Positions 24,526 through 35,550 are shown, counted from the first letter of the stretch. The stretch is 64,000 nt of DNA from Bimuria novae-zelandiae CBS 107.79 (GCA_010015655.1 ML976656.1:1735983-1799982), one strand, 5' to 3'. The notes: generated by a model from the sequence alone, not told the origin. Numbers and translations are program-made.

Positions 24526-25229
24526 ATAACGTAAAAAAGTTTAGAAAAGAACATTATTACGTAATAGTAATTTCCTATATCCTAATACTACTCATATTTA
24601 AGGCGTAGCTTTTTTTTAATATACTAGGTTATAAAGGCATATTACTTAATTAGAAATTAGGAATAATTTATTAAGTTTTTAATATTATTTTACTTCTTAG
24701 CTATATATCTAGTGTGCTTAATGTAGGGAATATTATTATAAATATAGTTTTATATAGCCTTAGTGTAAAGATCTGTAAGGGTCCTTATTTTATAAATATA
24801 AGTCTTAATATAGTAAAATAGTTTAAAAAGTTATAAAAGGTGACGTAGGGCGCTAAAATACAACTATTAAAGCTAATTAGTTATTATTAGTCTTAGTTTA
24901 GTGCAAGTATGTGTAATTAACCTACTACTGTAGTAAAAATATATAAGATAAGTTTAAAACAATATATAGGGTATATAATAAGTCGCGCGTACGTAAATAA
25001 CACCCTAAAGTCTATAATGGATTAGTTAAGTCAATATATAAATAAGGGTATAGGTCTAGGCATTACTAAAATATAAAATAGAGTGTACTAAAAGGGAAGC
25101 TTTTATGCTAAAAAGCTATTAAGGTTTTCTAAATACGACCTTTTAAGTAAGACTTTCTAAGTAACGCGCTAGCCTAGTATTTTATTTTAAATTAAAAATT
25201 AGTTATAATGGTAACTATATAGTATACAT
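24526..25229. other. AT-rich spacer, no recognisable content
   Basis: Strongly TpA-rich DNA between gypsy-A and the next GC-richer patch. I saw no retroelement motif, LTR end or open frame. Probably an older repeat mutated beyond recognition. Confidence 0.5.
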
Positions 25230-25570
25230 GCCTTACTATCACGTCCTCTATTATGTAGCTGAGTATCACCGTGCCGTATATCCACAGTTTGGGTCGCTCT
25301 ACGCCATTTTGGCCCATTATGGCCCTCTGTGCGCCCTCGGGGCGAGGTCAGATATAGAAGGGGGATAATTTCACACTATAGGTATATATAACTAACTAAG
25401 GGTCTAACTTGGCAGGATTAGGTAACTCTAGGTATATAGCCATCGCTACTTAAGTAAAAGCTTGGTAATAATTCGCTTCTTCTTTTATATACTAAATATA
25501 ACCCCTTAAGTCTCTATCTTGTTACTATACTCCCTGCCCTATCTGTTTTCTTACATTTTACGTTAGTATT
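25230..25570. repeat. GC-richer patch, possible LTR or promoter remnant
   Basis: About 340 bp with balanced composition, including GGCCCATTATGGCCC and GCGCCCTCGGGGCGAGG palindromic runs, a TATATAACT box and a pyrimidine-rich end. It adjoins the truncated copia-G RT. LTRs in this window are consistently less AT-rich than internal regions, which suggests an LTR, but no second copy or target duplication was found. Confidence 0.35.
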
Positions 25571-27430
25571 TATTAATTTCTAAGGGTGTTATTAAGCCTA
25601 TTTAAGGCTTTAACTTGGTAGCAGCTATTAGAGTATTATAGCAGATATCTTTCTTATTAGCTAGTTAGCTAATCTTCTCTACGTATATAGCTTAAAAGAG
25701 TTGGATTATTTAGTAATGTTAGTCCTTAATAATCTTTACGCTAAAGGAACTACTAAAAGAAATTTCTTTTTAGTAAAGGTATACTTCTCTTATAGGCGCT
25801 TAATTATTTACTAGGCCTCTTACTTTTTCTACCTATAATAATCTAATATAATATCGTCTACGTAGAAGAAGATAATAATTTTATTTTTAAGAAGGTAATA
25901 TAGTACGTAAGGCATAGTTTAAAAGCTAAAAGCTTTAAGTATTATAGTAAATTCTTTCTGCTAAAGAATTAGCGAGATCTGTAGACTATATAGAGCATTA
26001 TTAACTTAGAGGATTGTCCTAGGTTTTCGATAGCTATAGGGCATTCTTATATATACTTTTTAATCTATTATTGCATAGACAAAGGCGTTCGTGACGTCGT
26101 ATTATGTAAGCTCTAAGTAGTAGTGAGTTACAATTACTATTAGCATTTAGAATAACTGGCTGGCGAGTGTAGCTGCGTAATTGTCCTATAAGGCAATATT
26201 CTATTATTAGTCGCCTTAGGTAACTAGTCGCGCCTTGTACTTTAGGGAGTAATAGTGCTTATTAAGTTTATAAGTATATACTTATATATAGTTAAGGATC
26301 TATTATCCTGTTAGTTTAATATTCCTTACTAGAACCTTTAATTATAACTTTATTTATTAATAGCTTATAAGATAGGTCTATTTTACTTTTTTAAATTCTT
26401 TACTTATTAGGTAGTCCTTAAGCTTAGTACAGCACGTTAATAAAAGTAAAAGTTAACTTTAATAGGGCTTTACGCTTTTAGTAAGTAATCTTATTATCTT
26501 TATCTTATTAAAAATACCCTTTTTATAGATCTTAACATGACTAGCTTAGATTCCCGCTATAGAAGCTATTGCCTAAATAATAATCTTAAATAACCTATAT
26601 TATATTACTTTAGATTAGTTTCTGACTATTAACTAAGTAAGTCATACTACGGATAGTAGTATAGATATAGAAGTTAAGTAATTATCTTTAATTTTCCCTC
26701 CGTAATAGTAGCTTAGTGGGTCTACGTTGTCTTAATAGTCTAATAAGTCCTTAACAGTATTATTTTTATAAGAGGACTTTATTTCTAATTACTAAGTAGA
26801 AGTTAGTAGTTTAATAGATTCTATATGCGTGGCTATTTCTTCTGGCGTTTTATATATAAATTTATCTATTAGGGTTTTAGTCTTCCTATTAAATATAGAC
26901 TATTTAGTAAAGATAATGTCTCGGATGCTTATTACCTTCGCAAGCATTAGTATCTAAATATAATAAATATTTAAGGATTAGTATCTAATAAAATAATTAA
27001 CTTAAGCTTTTAAATTAAGACGTTATAAAAGTAATTTACCTTAGTAAGTATTATATATTATCGCACGGACTTTACAACTATACGACTTTAGGTAGGCAAG
27101 ATTAGGTTTTTATAGTATAATTATAATCCTATTACTAAATCCGAATCGTATAAAAAATATCTTATATATTATTTTTTAGTTATTCGCGTAATTTAGCGTT
27201 TAGTTATAGAGGTATACTATAGCCTTTATAACTTTAGACTATAGTTTCTAAAATAGGTTTACGTTAAGCTAAATTACGGACGATTTCTCTTTATTTATAC
27301 CCCCTAAGTATTTAGCACCTCTATTTTGAAATTAAGTATTTAGGGCTAAGGGCTTAATAATAATTCCTTAGGTTACTAATTAATATTCTACTTCTAGTTT
27401 TACTATAGTAATTGTATATTCAGCAATACT
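25570..27430 (-). pseudogene. Copia-G integrase-RT fragment
   Basis: Minus strand. At about 27060-27390 the integrase reads FQNRGAKYLGGINKEKS and AIVYLYN-stop-TLNYANN, the same as copia-1 and copia-2. Further left the RT has a PLSMQ/KVYIRMP-like region, then IIIFFYVDDIIL at about 25870-25905 with intact YVDD, then a KYTFTKKK segment. RNase H is absent. The right end stops at about 27430 where the gene island begins; the left end stops at the 25230-25570 patch. Same pol family as copia-1, -2 and -C. Many TAA/TAG. Confidence 0.82.
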
Positions 27431-27876
27431 CGTAAAAGAGTCTCGCACACCCTTAGCATTCTTTAACACGGATGACAAGATCGCCCTGCGATTCTACCTC
27501 GGCTCTAGTTTTCTCTTGATGTCTTTCTTGGTATATTTTATGTTAAGCGGCGGGATTCATTGACTGACGGAACATAAAGCATATACCACCTCTTCGGGGC
27601 GCACTCTGCGACTGTAGCCTGAAACTAGACTACCTTGGCATAATCCTCAATGTATCTGCGACATGCCTAACAAGCTCGTGGTTCGGCTTTAAGCACGATT
27701 GCCACGTTGCTACCACGTATATCAGCCTTACACTGGGACTCTCTGTAATCATAGTGTTTCTCTTTTTGAAACCCGGTGCAGACGGTGCATCCGCTGCAGT
27801 CTGGAGGTAAGACACCTCTTACAAACATACAGACGCAGGGCTGATATTCTTTAGATCGCTAGTTATTGCCGACTTA
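27431..27876. other. Left margin of the gene island, non-coding as far as seen
   Basis: Composition changes from TpA-rich to balanced near 27430. A 61-codon minus-strand frame (27630-27815) has no family resemblance and no splice context, so it is not called. Part of this stretch may hold lost 5' exons of the gene relic at 27877. Confidence 0.5.
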
Positions 27877-28181
27877 ATGGCGACCGAATACACTCCTCTC
27901 ATCCACGCGTACATTCTTCGCGGAGCGGAGGCATTGGAGTACTTCCCCTGGCGGGCTGCAGCCAAGATGGTGTCAGTGGACATCATCGGAGTCTTATTTT
28001 ATATCACTAGATTTCCTGAGAGTCGTTTTCCGGATACGTTTGACATCTGGATAAGTTCTGTATTCGGTTAGGTTCGAGTTATTGCTGATTACAATTGCAG
28101 GGCGCCGGCCATCAGATATTTCATGCCTCGGTAATTATAGGTCGCGTTATCTACCTGCGTGGTTTGAGAGAGTTGACCTAA
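27877..28181 (+). pseudogene. ADIPOR/Izh (hemolysin III family) membrane protein, C-terminal relic
   Basis: Exon 27877-28050 gives 58 residues including TPLIHAYILRGAEALEYFPW and FYITRFPESRFPDTFDIW. A second exon 28101-28181 gives GAGHQIFHASVIIGRVIYL and ends at TAA 28179-28181. Joined in phase 0 they make the family signature RxPE...FPxxFDIWGAGHQIFH, in which the His residues bind metal. The 50-bp intron ends TTGCAG and has a CTGAT branch site, but its first base is A: ATAAGT instead of GTAAGT. The N-terminal two thirds of the usual seven-helix protein is missing. Family members act in membrane lipid/zinc signalling. The relic is non-functional; family call is strong, the splice-site reading is direct from sequence. 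Confidence 0.75.
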
Positions 28182-29189
28182 CGAACATTGGGGCTGGACT
28201 ACAAAAGCAACAACAAGATGGACCGTAAGATGCATATTAATTAAGACCATCAATTAGACGTGAAAGATAGGGATCACCGATTAAATTAGATTAAGGTGGT
28301 AAGAAAACGCTCTCTGATGAGAACCTCAGTACCTATCCTTGCGGGGCGCCGTAAGGCTGACCGCAAGGCGACAAAACCAAATGCATACACTCCACTCTTC
28401 TCACCGCTCCATCACACTTATACTTATCAAGTACTGTCATTGTCCCGCATATCCTATCATTGTACAATTTATCCTCCGACGTCTGCTATAATTGACGCGA
28501 CGAGATCCTTGGTTCGCGTGGCCCGCGCTCAACAATCAACAACAACGGTTCTCAACCGAACAATCAGCTGACCTCGCAGTTCCACATGCTTGCTATGATT
28601 AGTGAATCTGTTTCGTACGATCGAGACGCAGCTACTGATGGTTTGATGCATCAAGTGTATCTTTGTCGAACCCCAAGCTGACCAATACACTGAGTTAATC
28701 GACTCGTTAAAGCTCCGAACTTATGTTTCGATGAACATATGAGTTGACCACTAGCTCGCAGCTGGAAACAAGACTGCCTTAGCGGTACGACCCACAGTGG
28801 AGCTCTGCTCTAAACGCGTTCATCAGCAATCCAACACGGCGCAGTTCGCATCCCAAAACTTCGGTTGAGAAGGGGAACTAGAAACAAGGTTCACAGTTGA
28901 CCTGGAATGACAGGAAGACGCCATTTGTTATGATACATGCTTATTGGCATGGTTGGACCGCTCTCCAACCATTTTTTGTGTTTGCACGCCCGCGCAGGCT
29001 TCAATACCCAGCTCACCAGCATCAATCATGATTCTGGACTGCAAGAATTAAAAATATATGAGCATTTCAGATTCAGCCTTAGGATAGCATATGTGCTAGG
29101 GTTTCCCTCGTTCATGAGTTGTTCTGGGACAGGATCCCAATCATGCCGTCACAGTACTCGTAGACTGCGCAATACCACGCCCAAGCACC
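28182..29189. other. Intergenic, no gene recognised
   Basis: Balanced composition. Short frames at 28296-28571 and 28937-29227 lack a good start, family resemblance or splice signals; the latter overlaps the end of the next gene antisense. Likely holds the 3' UTR of the SMP/C2 gene. Confidence 0.5.
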
Positions 29190-30792
29190 TTACTTGGCCA
29201 ACTGCAGTCCCTTCAACGACACGCTGACCCTGACAGTTGCGCCATTGCCCACGTCGTAATCGCCCGCGACACCTGCATCCTGCCCATTCAGGACATCCTC
29301 AAATGGAATCTCGACAGCGCCTGTCTCGCTCTCCTTGTTCAGCAGTGAGATCTTGAAGCTCGCAGCGCTGTTGATCATACCCATCGTGATCGGTATCCTA
29401 AAAGCCTGGTCGAAGGACGGGTTGAAGATATCTGTGCCAGGCGAGTATGTCTTGATCGCAGTGCGGAACTCCTTCGCACCCCACTTCACCTTGACGCTAG
29501 GGCTGAGTTCATCACGGTTACCCTGTAGACCTCCGGCGCTGGCAACGAGCACTGTAGCTAAGCCCGAGAGCTGTCCTTCACCTTGGCTCTCCGATGCGGT
29601 GAGAGCTGCGGGCTCGCTGACGAGGTGGAAGAATTTGGCATGAACCGTTACGTGCGCGCCGGTCTTCTCACCCTTGTGGCTCAAGGCGATTTCCTTACTT
29701 CCGCCGTCGAGCAAGATGTCCTTGATGGAGATGGATCCAAATCCTATGTCGTCATCGGCATCAAGGTCATCGTCCTGAACATCGAGCGTGATATCCTGAT
29801 CGAAGTCTGCCACGAGGAAGTCGTGCGTCTCGTTCCACTCGGGGTCGTGGTCGTTCTTCTTTGTAGACGTCCGCCACTCTTCTTCTGCGCCGACGTTCAC
29901 CTTGCAATAGCAGTCAGGCACGTCCTTGACAATCTTTTGCAAGAGTCGCTTTGCGCCCTTCTTCTTTGGGCCCGCGATGCCGATTGCTCGCTCGATGGTC
30001 AACCGCACAACGCCAAGGTGTGGCTGATATGTCTTGAACCAGTCACTGGAGTTGTCAAGCTTGACGAGGAAGCGGTTCGGTAGGACGGCCATTCCACCGA
30101 CGACCCCTAGGATGGTCTTGCGGATAGTGCCTGAAACGACTCCCAGGTCAGCGATATTTGCCGCATCGGTGAAGTCAAGATCAATCTTTGGAGGGTTGAT
30201 GAATGCAACCTGTGCAGCGCCGATCTGTTTGACTGGTTAGCCTGCACACACATACATGCGTCTCGGCTGCGTTCACTTACACAAGGAATGACATTTGTCA
30301 AAGGAGCTAGCAGAACAGAGAGTCTGCCTTTGACATGCACACGTTCGATACCCTATGCTCAAGTTAGCGATGTCGGGAAGGCTTAAATTTCCTCACGTAC
30401 AATTTTCGGTACCATGCTGCCGTCTAACTCAATGTCACTCTTGCTCTCCCATATTACATCCATCTCCAGTTGGATGCCCCCAGACGAAGTCTTGTGTGTG
30501 TCGACTTCGGAAAAACGCATAGGCACATTGCCCAAATCGATCTTGACGAATCGCAGGTTTGCCAGGGGACCGGGGAGCGTTGACGCTAGAATGGGCTCGA
30601 CGATGTTCTTGGCCATATTGCAGCCCGCGACGTTGATATTGGGCCACAGCTGAGCGACGAGGTCGTTGAGGAAGCCTTTCAGCATTGTCAGCCGCTAATC
30701 GTGAGCTTGCATCGATCATACTTGTTCTTACCTGCTGGTTCAGTGCCGCCAGACGCGGTCAGCATATCGGCAAGAGGTCCCATATTGTTCAT
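29190..30792 (-). CDS. SMP and tandem C2 domain lipid-transfer-type protein (tricalbin/E-Syt-like)
   Basis: Four exons on the minus strand: 30732-30792, 30401-30675, 30281-30352 and 29190-30224, giving 480 residues. Introns of 56, 48 and 56 bp have GTAAGA/GTACGT/GTAAGT donors and AG acceptors, and phases match. Residues about 21-205 form an SMP domain (FLNDLVAQLWPNINVAG..., FVKIDLGNVP, VKGRLSVLLAPLTNVIP, AVLPNRFLVKL), the fold that shuttles lipids at membrane contact sites. C2-1 (about 208-335) keeps acidic calcium loops (NDHDPEWNETHDF, DVQDDDLDADDD). C2-2 (about 352-480) lacks the acidic loop. Unlike yeast tricalbins there is no N-terminal membrane hairpin; only 20 residues precede the SMP. 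Start chosen at ACCATG 30792, after stop-rich leader. It probably tethers ER to another membrane through its C2 domains. Confident call. Confidence 0.92.
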
Positions 30793-31657
30793 GGTGTCAG
30801 AATCTAGGGTGTTGGCTTGAGTATTTAGAGTGTTGGTGGAGAAGCAGAGTCCTATGATGTGGTAGCTGCGCCTTTATCATTATGTCAGACCTTTCAATCC
30901 ACGGTGGGGGATTTGTCTGGAAAACACTAACCAATCTCAAACAGGTTGATGGTTGTGGTGGTGGAAAGAGAGCTGAATCGTGGTATCAATCTGATTCCAA
31001 GCAAGGGTTCTTATGCTACCGCCGCGTATGAATGCGAGTGGCTAATGAATTGAATATAAACCTGAACCGTGGGCGCTTAGGATATCGATCATAGGGTTGA
31101 GGAGTGAGCTTGGAACACGAGGCGAGCTTCGCAAACAAGAGAGAACGCGTTGTTTGCATCCATGACGTTCGAGGCTTCCCGTAACGTCACCGCATGGGGT
31201 GTCAAACAGGGTCTAGCGGGGTTCAGCGGGGCCTTTGGCCACTGAGACGTGCTCCTGCAGCCAAGATTGCCGCTAATGCACAGCTCGTTCGTACTCGCTT
31301 AATTACATGCCCTTGGCGTGAGGACAATTGTTTCAAGAACTCCCTCTTCAATCTGGGATCCGCTTCACGAGCGGTGTGTTGTCGTCACAGATTGGAACGA
31401 GTCGGTAATATAACAGTGCATCGATGATGGTTCTCATGAGTTTCTTGTGGCCCTGCACTGTACTTCAATCGACCAGTTGCGCCACGAACTGGGGTCGACA
31501 TCACGCCAGGCACGTCAGTCGCGGGGAGGGGCAGCGCCTTTTCCTATTGGCCATGTGCATCTCAAGGTGCGCTCCTAAGCCTCTGCCCAGTTGAAAATGC
31601 CCCCGCAATATTCCAGATCAGAAGGTCGGGTAACGTTCAACTCTTCGTTCCCTTCTA
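30793..31657. other. Leader/promoter of the SMP/C2 gene and 3' flank of the 2EXR gene
   Basis: Contains the presumed 5' UTR of the minus-strand SMP/C2 gene. On that strand a donor-like GGTTAGTG near 30930 and an acceptor-like CATCATAG near 30853 could bound a leader intron. No further coding sequence was recognised; a 77-codon plus-strand frame at 31194 has no support. Confidence 0.45.
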
Positions 31658-32383
31658 TTAACCCGTGGAATTGTGGTAATACTCCTTGGAGACGAGCCAA
31701 AATGCAGGCTCCTTTCGTTGCGTAAACCAGCCGAATCTTTCTTCCATTTCTGTCTCGTCCACTTCCTCTAACCATTCCCGGTTTGCGTTCATGATATTGC
31801 CGAGCAACTCAGGGTCCTGCACGCCAATGATGAGTTGTTTCAGATCATCTCGCTCGATGCCCATTCTCTTCAACATCAAGGTCGCATTGCCATCCTTGAT
31901 AATTTTCTTAAGCATCCAATCTGGAGGGCCATCGGCGAACAGAACGAAACGCTTTATCCAGGGGAGATACATGTTTATGGCAGATGCCTCAACCACATAG
32001 GTTGAAGAGGTTTCGTCGTAGATATCGTCTGCCCAGGAGAACAATTTGATTGGAGCAGCGCTAAACCATGTGTTCTCTCCATAGAACACGGCAGCGGCTT
32101 CGTCGTGGATTTGCTTATTCGTCCTCAGGATGGCATGGTACGGTGTTGTTCCAGCTTCGTATCGGTACGCTCTCCGCAGGTGGACCACGAGTGGATGGGT
32201 GTCAAGAAGCAGTTCGCGGTAAACCATGTCTCGTATTTCTCGCGGGAGCTCCAGGAAAGGCAATTGGCCAGGATTAAAAGGCTCTGCACTGTTTTGGATA
32301 GGAGCGTAGGCTTGAGTAGATCGAGACCTGGAGAGCCACCGGCGCATTTTGTGGACAAATTTGGGCGCATTCCTGGCTTCCAT
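31658..32383 (-). CDS. 2EXR/F-box-like domain protein
   Basis: Single exon, 241 residues, ATG at 32383, TAG-free to stop at 31658. After a basic N-terminus (residues 1-40), residues about 41-110 contain LPFLELPREIRDMVYRELL, then a HAILRTNKQIHDEAAAVFYG block, the hallmark of the large fungal 2EXR family related to F-box proteins. The remaining 130 residues are helical and acidic (EEVDETEMEERFGW). Such proteins are thought to recruit targets or structure proteins; most are uncharacterised. It shares a 395-bp divergent intergenic region with the permease gene. Codon composition is ordinary and no damage is visible. Function beyond the domain cannot be inferred. Confidence 0.85.
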   Translation of the reverse strand: MEARNAPKFVHKMRRWLSRSRSTQAYAPIQNSAEPFNPGQLPFLELPREIRDMVYRELLLDTHPLVVHLRRAYRYEAGTTPYHAILRTNKQIHDEAAAVFYGENTWFSAAPIKLFSWADDIYDETSSTYVVEASAINMYLPWIKRFVLFADGPPDWMLKKIIKDGNATLMLKRMGIERDDLKQLIIGVQDPELLGNIMNANREWLEEVDETEMEERFGWFTQRKEPAFWLVSKEYYHNSTG

Positions 32384-32778
32384 GGCGTGTTGCTGACGAT
32401 CTCCCTACGCGATGATGGTGGCTTTGAACGGGCAAGAATAGTTTACATGCAAGCTGTTAGCCTAGTTTCTTAGGGAGATGAGACGATTCTGCAGGCGTGA
32501 GGTCTATTGCAGACGTATAATCCGTCGTTGGGAAGCGTGAGAGGCGTGGCTGTCAGCTTCGAAGTTCAGGTGGAATCCTTCCGCTGTTTAGCCGGCCAAT
32601 CACACACATTCATCACATGCTGATAGCGTGCTATCACATCATCGCTTAGCATCTCCCATTTCCCACCAAAAACACGAATCGTGGAAGACCGTCAAGAACA
32701 AAAATCATTTAAGAAAGACCACTGTTATAATGCACTTCGCTCAGCCTCTTGCGACGTCCTCCGCCATCGACACTCGCC
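32384..32778. promoter_or_regulatory. Divergent promoter between 2EXR gene and amino-acid permease, with overlapping uORF
   Basis: 395 bp between the two start codons. On the plus strand an upstream ATG at 32730 opens a 27-codon frame that ends at 32813, overlapping the permease start in another frame. If transcription starts left of 32730, this would reduce initiation at the permease ATG. A purine/AT-rich leader (32690-32730) precedes it. No specific factor site is assigned. Confidence 0.5.
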
Positions 32779-34389
32779 ATGGCACACCACGAACACCCCA
32801 AGACCCTCCCTGAGCAGGCATTGCCAGCTAGTGACTATGATGAAGACTTTCAGCGCATCGACCCCGAGTCCGGTGTGAAGCGAGGCCTCAAGACTCGACA
32901 TCTCAGCATGATGGCTTTAGCTGGCATCATCGGACCGGGCCTACTTGTTGGATCGGGCGGCGCGTTGGCCAACGGAGGACCCGCCTCCTTGATCATCGGT
33001 TTTGGAATTATCGGCTTCATTGCATTCTCCATCATGCAGTCTCTAGGAGAGCTCTCCACCTTGTATCCTACTGGAGGTGCCTTCACCAAGCTATCCGACC
33101 GTTTCGTCGATAAGGCCTTCGGCGTGGCGGTGGGATGGAACTACTGGCTCATCTGGGGATGCGTCCTCGCAAACGAATACAATGTCGTATCCTCGATCCT
33201 CGTATTTTGGTCCGATATGGTACCTCTCTGGGGTTACTTCCTGATTTTCTGGTTCTTTTTCCTAGGTTTCCAGATGCTTGGTGTGGAGAGCTTTGGTGAA
33301 GCTGAGTTCTGGCTCGCGTTGATCAAGCTTGGGGGGCTCTGCGCCTACTTCATATTTGCCATCGTATATGCCAGTGGGGGACTGATCGGCCAGAAAGAGA
33401 CGCTGGGTTTTAGATACTGGCACGATCCGGGAGCATTTGTATCTTGTTTCCGCGGCGTGGCTAGCGTTTTCGTCTTCTGCTCCACGTTCTATGCGGGAGT
33501 TGAAAGTGTCGCAGTGGCGGCGACCGAAACGAAGAACCCTGGTGTTGCTGTCCCGTTGGCGATTCGGCAGGTTTTCTGGCGCATCATCTTCATCTACATG
33601 GGCTCCGCATTCTTCTTCGGTCTCACATGTCCCGCCAACGCCGAAGGACTGGTCAACGGAGCCAGCCGCGCTCTTAAGAGCCCGATGACAATCGCAATCC
33701 AGAACGCCGGCTGGGAAGGAGGAGTACACCTAATTAACGCCTTCATATTCATCACTGTGCTTTCCGCGGCGAACAGCTCCATCTACATCGGTTCCCGTAC
33801 GCTTCTGTTCATGGCGCAGGATGGAAAAGCTCCACGTGTTCTTGGATACACCAACAGCCGTGGCGTACCCGTCTATGCTATAATTCTCACGAACCTCTTC
33901 GGCGCCTTGAGTTTGATGAATATCTCCACAGGCGGTGGAGAAGCGTACTCATACATTGTCAATTTGTCCGGGGTGTCTACATTCTTGGTTTGGGGTGCTA
34001 TCTCTTTCACGCACATTCGTTTCCGCCAGGCCTGGTCTGCCCAAGGTCGCTATCCAGAGGAGCTGCAATTCAAGTCGTTGTGGTACCCTTGGAACGCGTA
34101 TTTCGGGCTCTTCGCAAACATCTTCCTGGCATTGGTGCAAGGGTGGACCACACTCAGCCCATTCGATGCTGGGACATTTGTCGATGCCTACATCCTGCTG
34201 CCTTTGTTTTTCATAATATGGTTTTGGTATAAGATCTTCTTTAAGACGAGCTTCCACAGGATTGAAGAGATTGATTTGGATTCAGGACGAAGAAGGGATT
34301 TGGAGACACGCGAGGTCCTCGTCGAGCCAAACGAGGAACTGAGGCACGGCAAAGTGCCCCTGTGGAGGAGACTGTGGCGGGACTTTTGA
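32779..34389 (+). CDS. Amino-acid permease of the YAT (APC superfamily) type
   Basis: Single exon, 536 residues. Start taken at GCCATGG 32779, which is a strong Kozak context and the first in-frame ATG. The N-terminal cytoplasmic part ends in VKRGLKTRHLSMMALAGIIG, followed by GPGLLVGSGGAL, the TM1 unwound motif of fungal amino-acid permeases. About 12 hydrophobic segments follow; LSTLYPTGGAFTKLSDRFVD (TM3 start), GWNYWLIW, and GVESVAVAATETKNPGVAVP (TM6-loop, typical EXXNP) are all family marks. The C-terminus is polar (RRDLETREVLVEPNEELRHG). It should import amino acids across the plasma membrane by proton symport; substrate range cannot be read from sequence. Length matches the family. No intron or damage seen. 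Leader carries an overlapping uORF. Confidence 0.93.
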   Translation: MAHHEHPKTLPEQALPASDYDEDFQRIDPESGVKRGLKTRHLSMMALAGIIGPGLLVGSGGALANGGPASLIIGFGIIGFIAFSIMQSLGELSTLYPTGGAFTKLSDRFVDKAFGVAVGWNYWLIWGCVLANEYNVVSSILVFWSDMVPLWGYFLIFWFFFLGFQMLGVESFGEAEFWLALIKLGGLCAYFIFAIVYASGGLIGQKETLGFRYWHDPGAFVSCFRGVASVFVFCSTFYAGVESVAVAATETKNPGVAVPLAIRQVFWRIIFIYMGSAFFFGLTCPANAEGLVNGASRALKSPMTIAIQNAGWEGGVHLINAFIFITVLSAANSSIYIGSRTLLFMAQDGKAPRVLGYTNSRGVPVYAIILTNLFGALSLMNISTGGGEAYSYIVNLSGVSTFLVWGAISFTHIRFRQAWSAQGRYPEELQFKSLWYPWNAYFGLFANIFLALVQGWTTLSPFDAGTFVDAYILLPLFFIIWFWYKIFFKTSFHRIEEIDLDSGRRRDLETREVLVEPNEELRHGKVPLWRRLWRDF

Positions 34390-35550
34390 GTGACATCCTA
34401 GTCTATGAGTGAGCGTCATTGTCCGTAACGTTGGCTGTGCTAGTAGATTAGCGAACGGAGTGTAACTCAATCTTACTACATTTGAGCCTGCCCAGATGCC
34501 CCGGCGTTTCCATGCGGATCCCAGGAAGTACCCGCAGTTCCGGTTCGTACATCCGTTTCATTCGCACGCATCGCAGTCGTCCGATCACCAAAACATGCAG
34601 CCAATCATGTTCTTTCGAAGTCATTCACCGTATGAGACCCACAAGCACTTTCCCTTTTCGGGTTAATTCTGTCCATCTATCACAGTCGCATAGCGGAATG
34701 ACACCGCTACCTCCTCGGTACCTTCTACGCGCAAGTTGTCTCGACCAGTCACCGAGGTAGACCTTTAGGCTCTTTGCCCATAACAATTGCGCTGCCATTT
34801 ATCTTATGCGGGTCACTTATCGTCCGCGGAACGAAAGTTAGTTAGAAACCTTGGAAGCAAGTCAAAGTAGAATATTAGTATCGACGCGATCACTTGAGCT
34901 CAACTTATAGGAGCCTTCCAGCTTGTTCTGTCCAATGGATAGGCGATGGTATCAGCTGAGTACCCTGGGTCGGAAGAAAGCAGTGCATCACTTCAATTGC
35001 CGCACTGTTCAGCAGAAGACGCAAGGGCCGGAAACGCCGATCTTCCGCAGAGCCCTATAGCCTTTGTGTTCCTTCCAGTCTACCGTCACGCTCCCCGTTA
35101 CGGGAGGCCTGAACATGGTCCTTCTACAAGGAACCCCTCGATGACGTTGAGCATCACGAGGTCTTCTGGCCCGAATGTGAGAGCCCTTTAAGCGTCTGTT
35201 GACCGTTATCATCGACTTACCCTTCGTCTCCACAGCTTTATCGAACTCACTCCATTAGCGTATATGTGGGCGGTTCGATTCACACCAAGTCCTGAATCGC
35301 GTACTCACTAGAAGGCATTGCCGGAGTAGTCGCCGCAGCTGCGGCTCCCAATTACCCAGTCCAAGAGTTAGTAGCGCGCCTCGGTATTCTCTACGGTTAT
35401 GTGGCTACTATTATTTTATGATGCCTTCCCGGCGTACGGCAAGGGTGAATATACCGCACAGCCTTCCATTTGAGGGGTCGCTCAATTTCCGTTCAAGTAC
35501 CATAGGTAAATATACGCGCAGCAGATGCTGTTGCGTTATCAACAATAGCC
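34390..35550. other. Intergenic, no gene recognised
   Basis: Balanced composition, about 1.16 kb. Includes the permease 3' flank and the missing 5' end of the SAT4-like relic. Frames of 60-92 codons here lack family resemblance and mostly start at non-ATG codons. Nothing else supported. Confidence 0.5.

Noticed and set aside
3535..27430. Centromere-like AT-rich block
   Set aside because: All AT richness is accounted for by RIP-mutated transposons; no satellite array or other centromeric evidence seen.
28296..28571. 91-codon basic frame
   Set aside because: Starts at GTG, no family resemblance, no splice or Kozak context.
29583..30083. 166-codon plus-strand frame
   Set aside because: Antisense shadow of exon 4 of the SMP/C2 gene.
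32749..32778. Upstream extension of the permease to 32749
   Set aside because: The codon there is TTG; the ATG at 32779 has a strong context and matches the family N-terminus.
33262..33729. 155-codon frame opposite the permease
   Set aside because: Antisense shadow of a well-supported coding exon.
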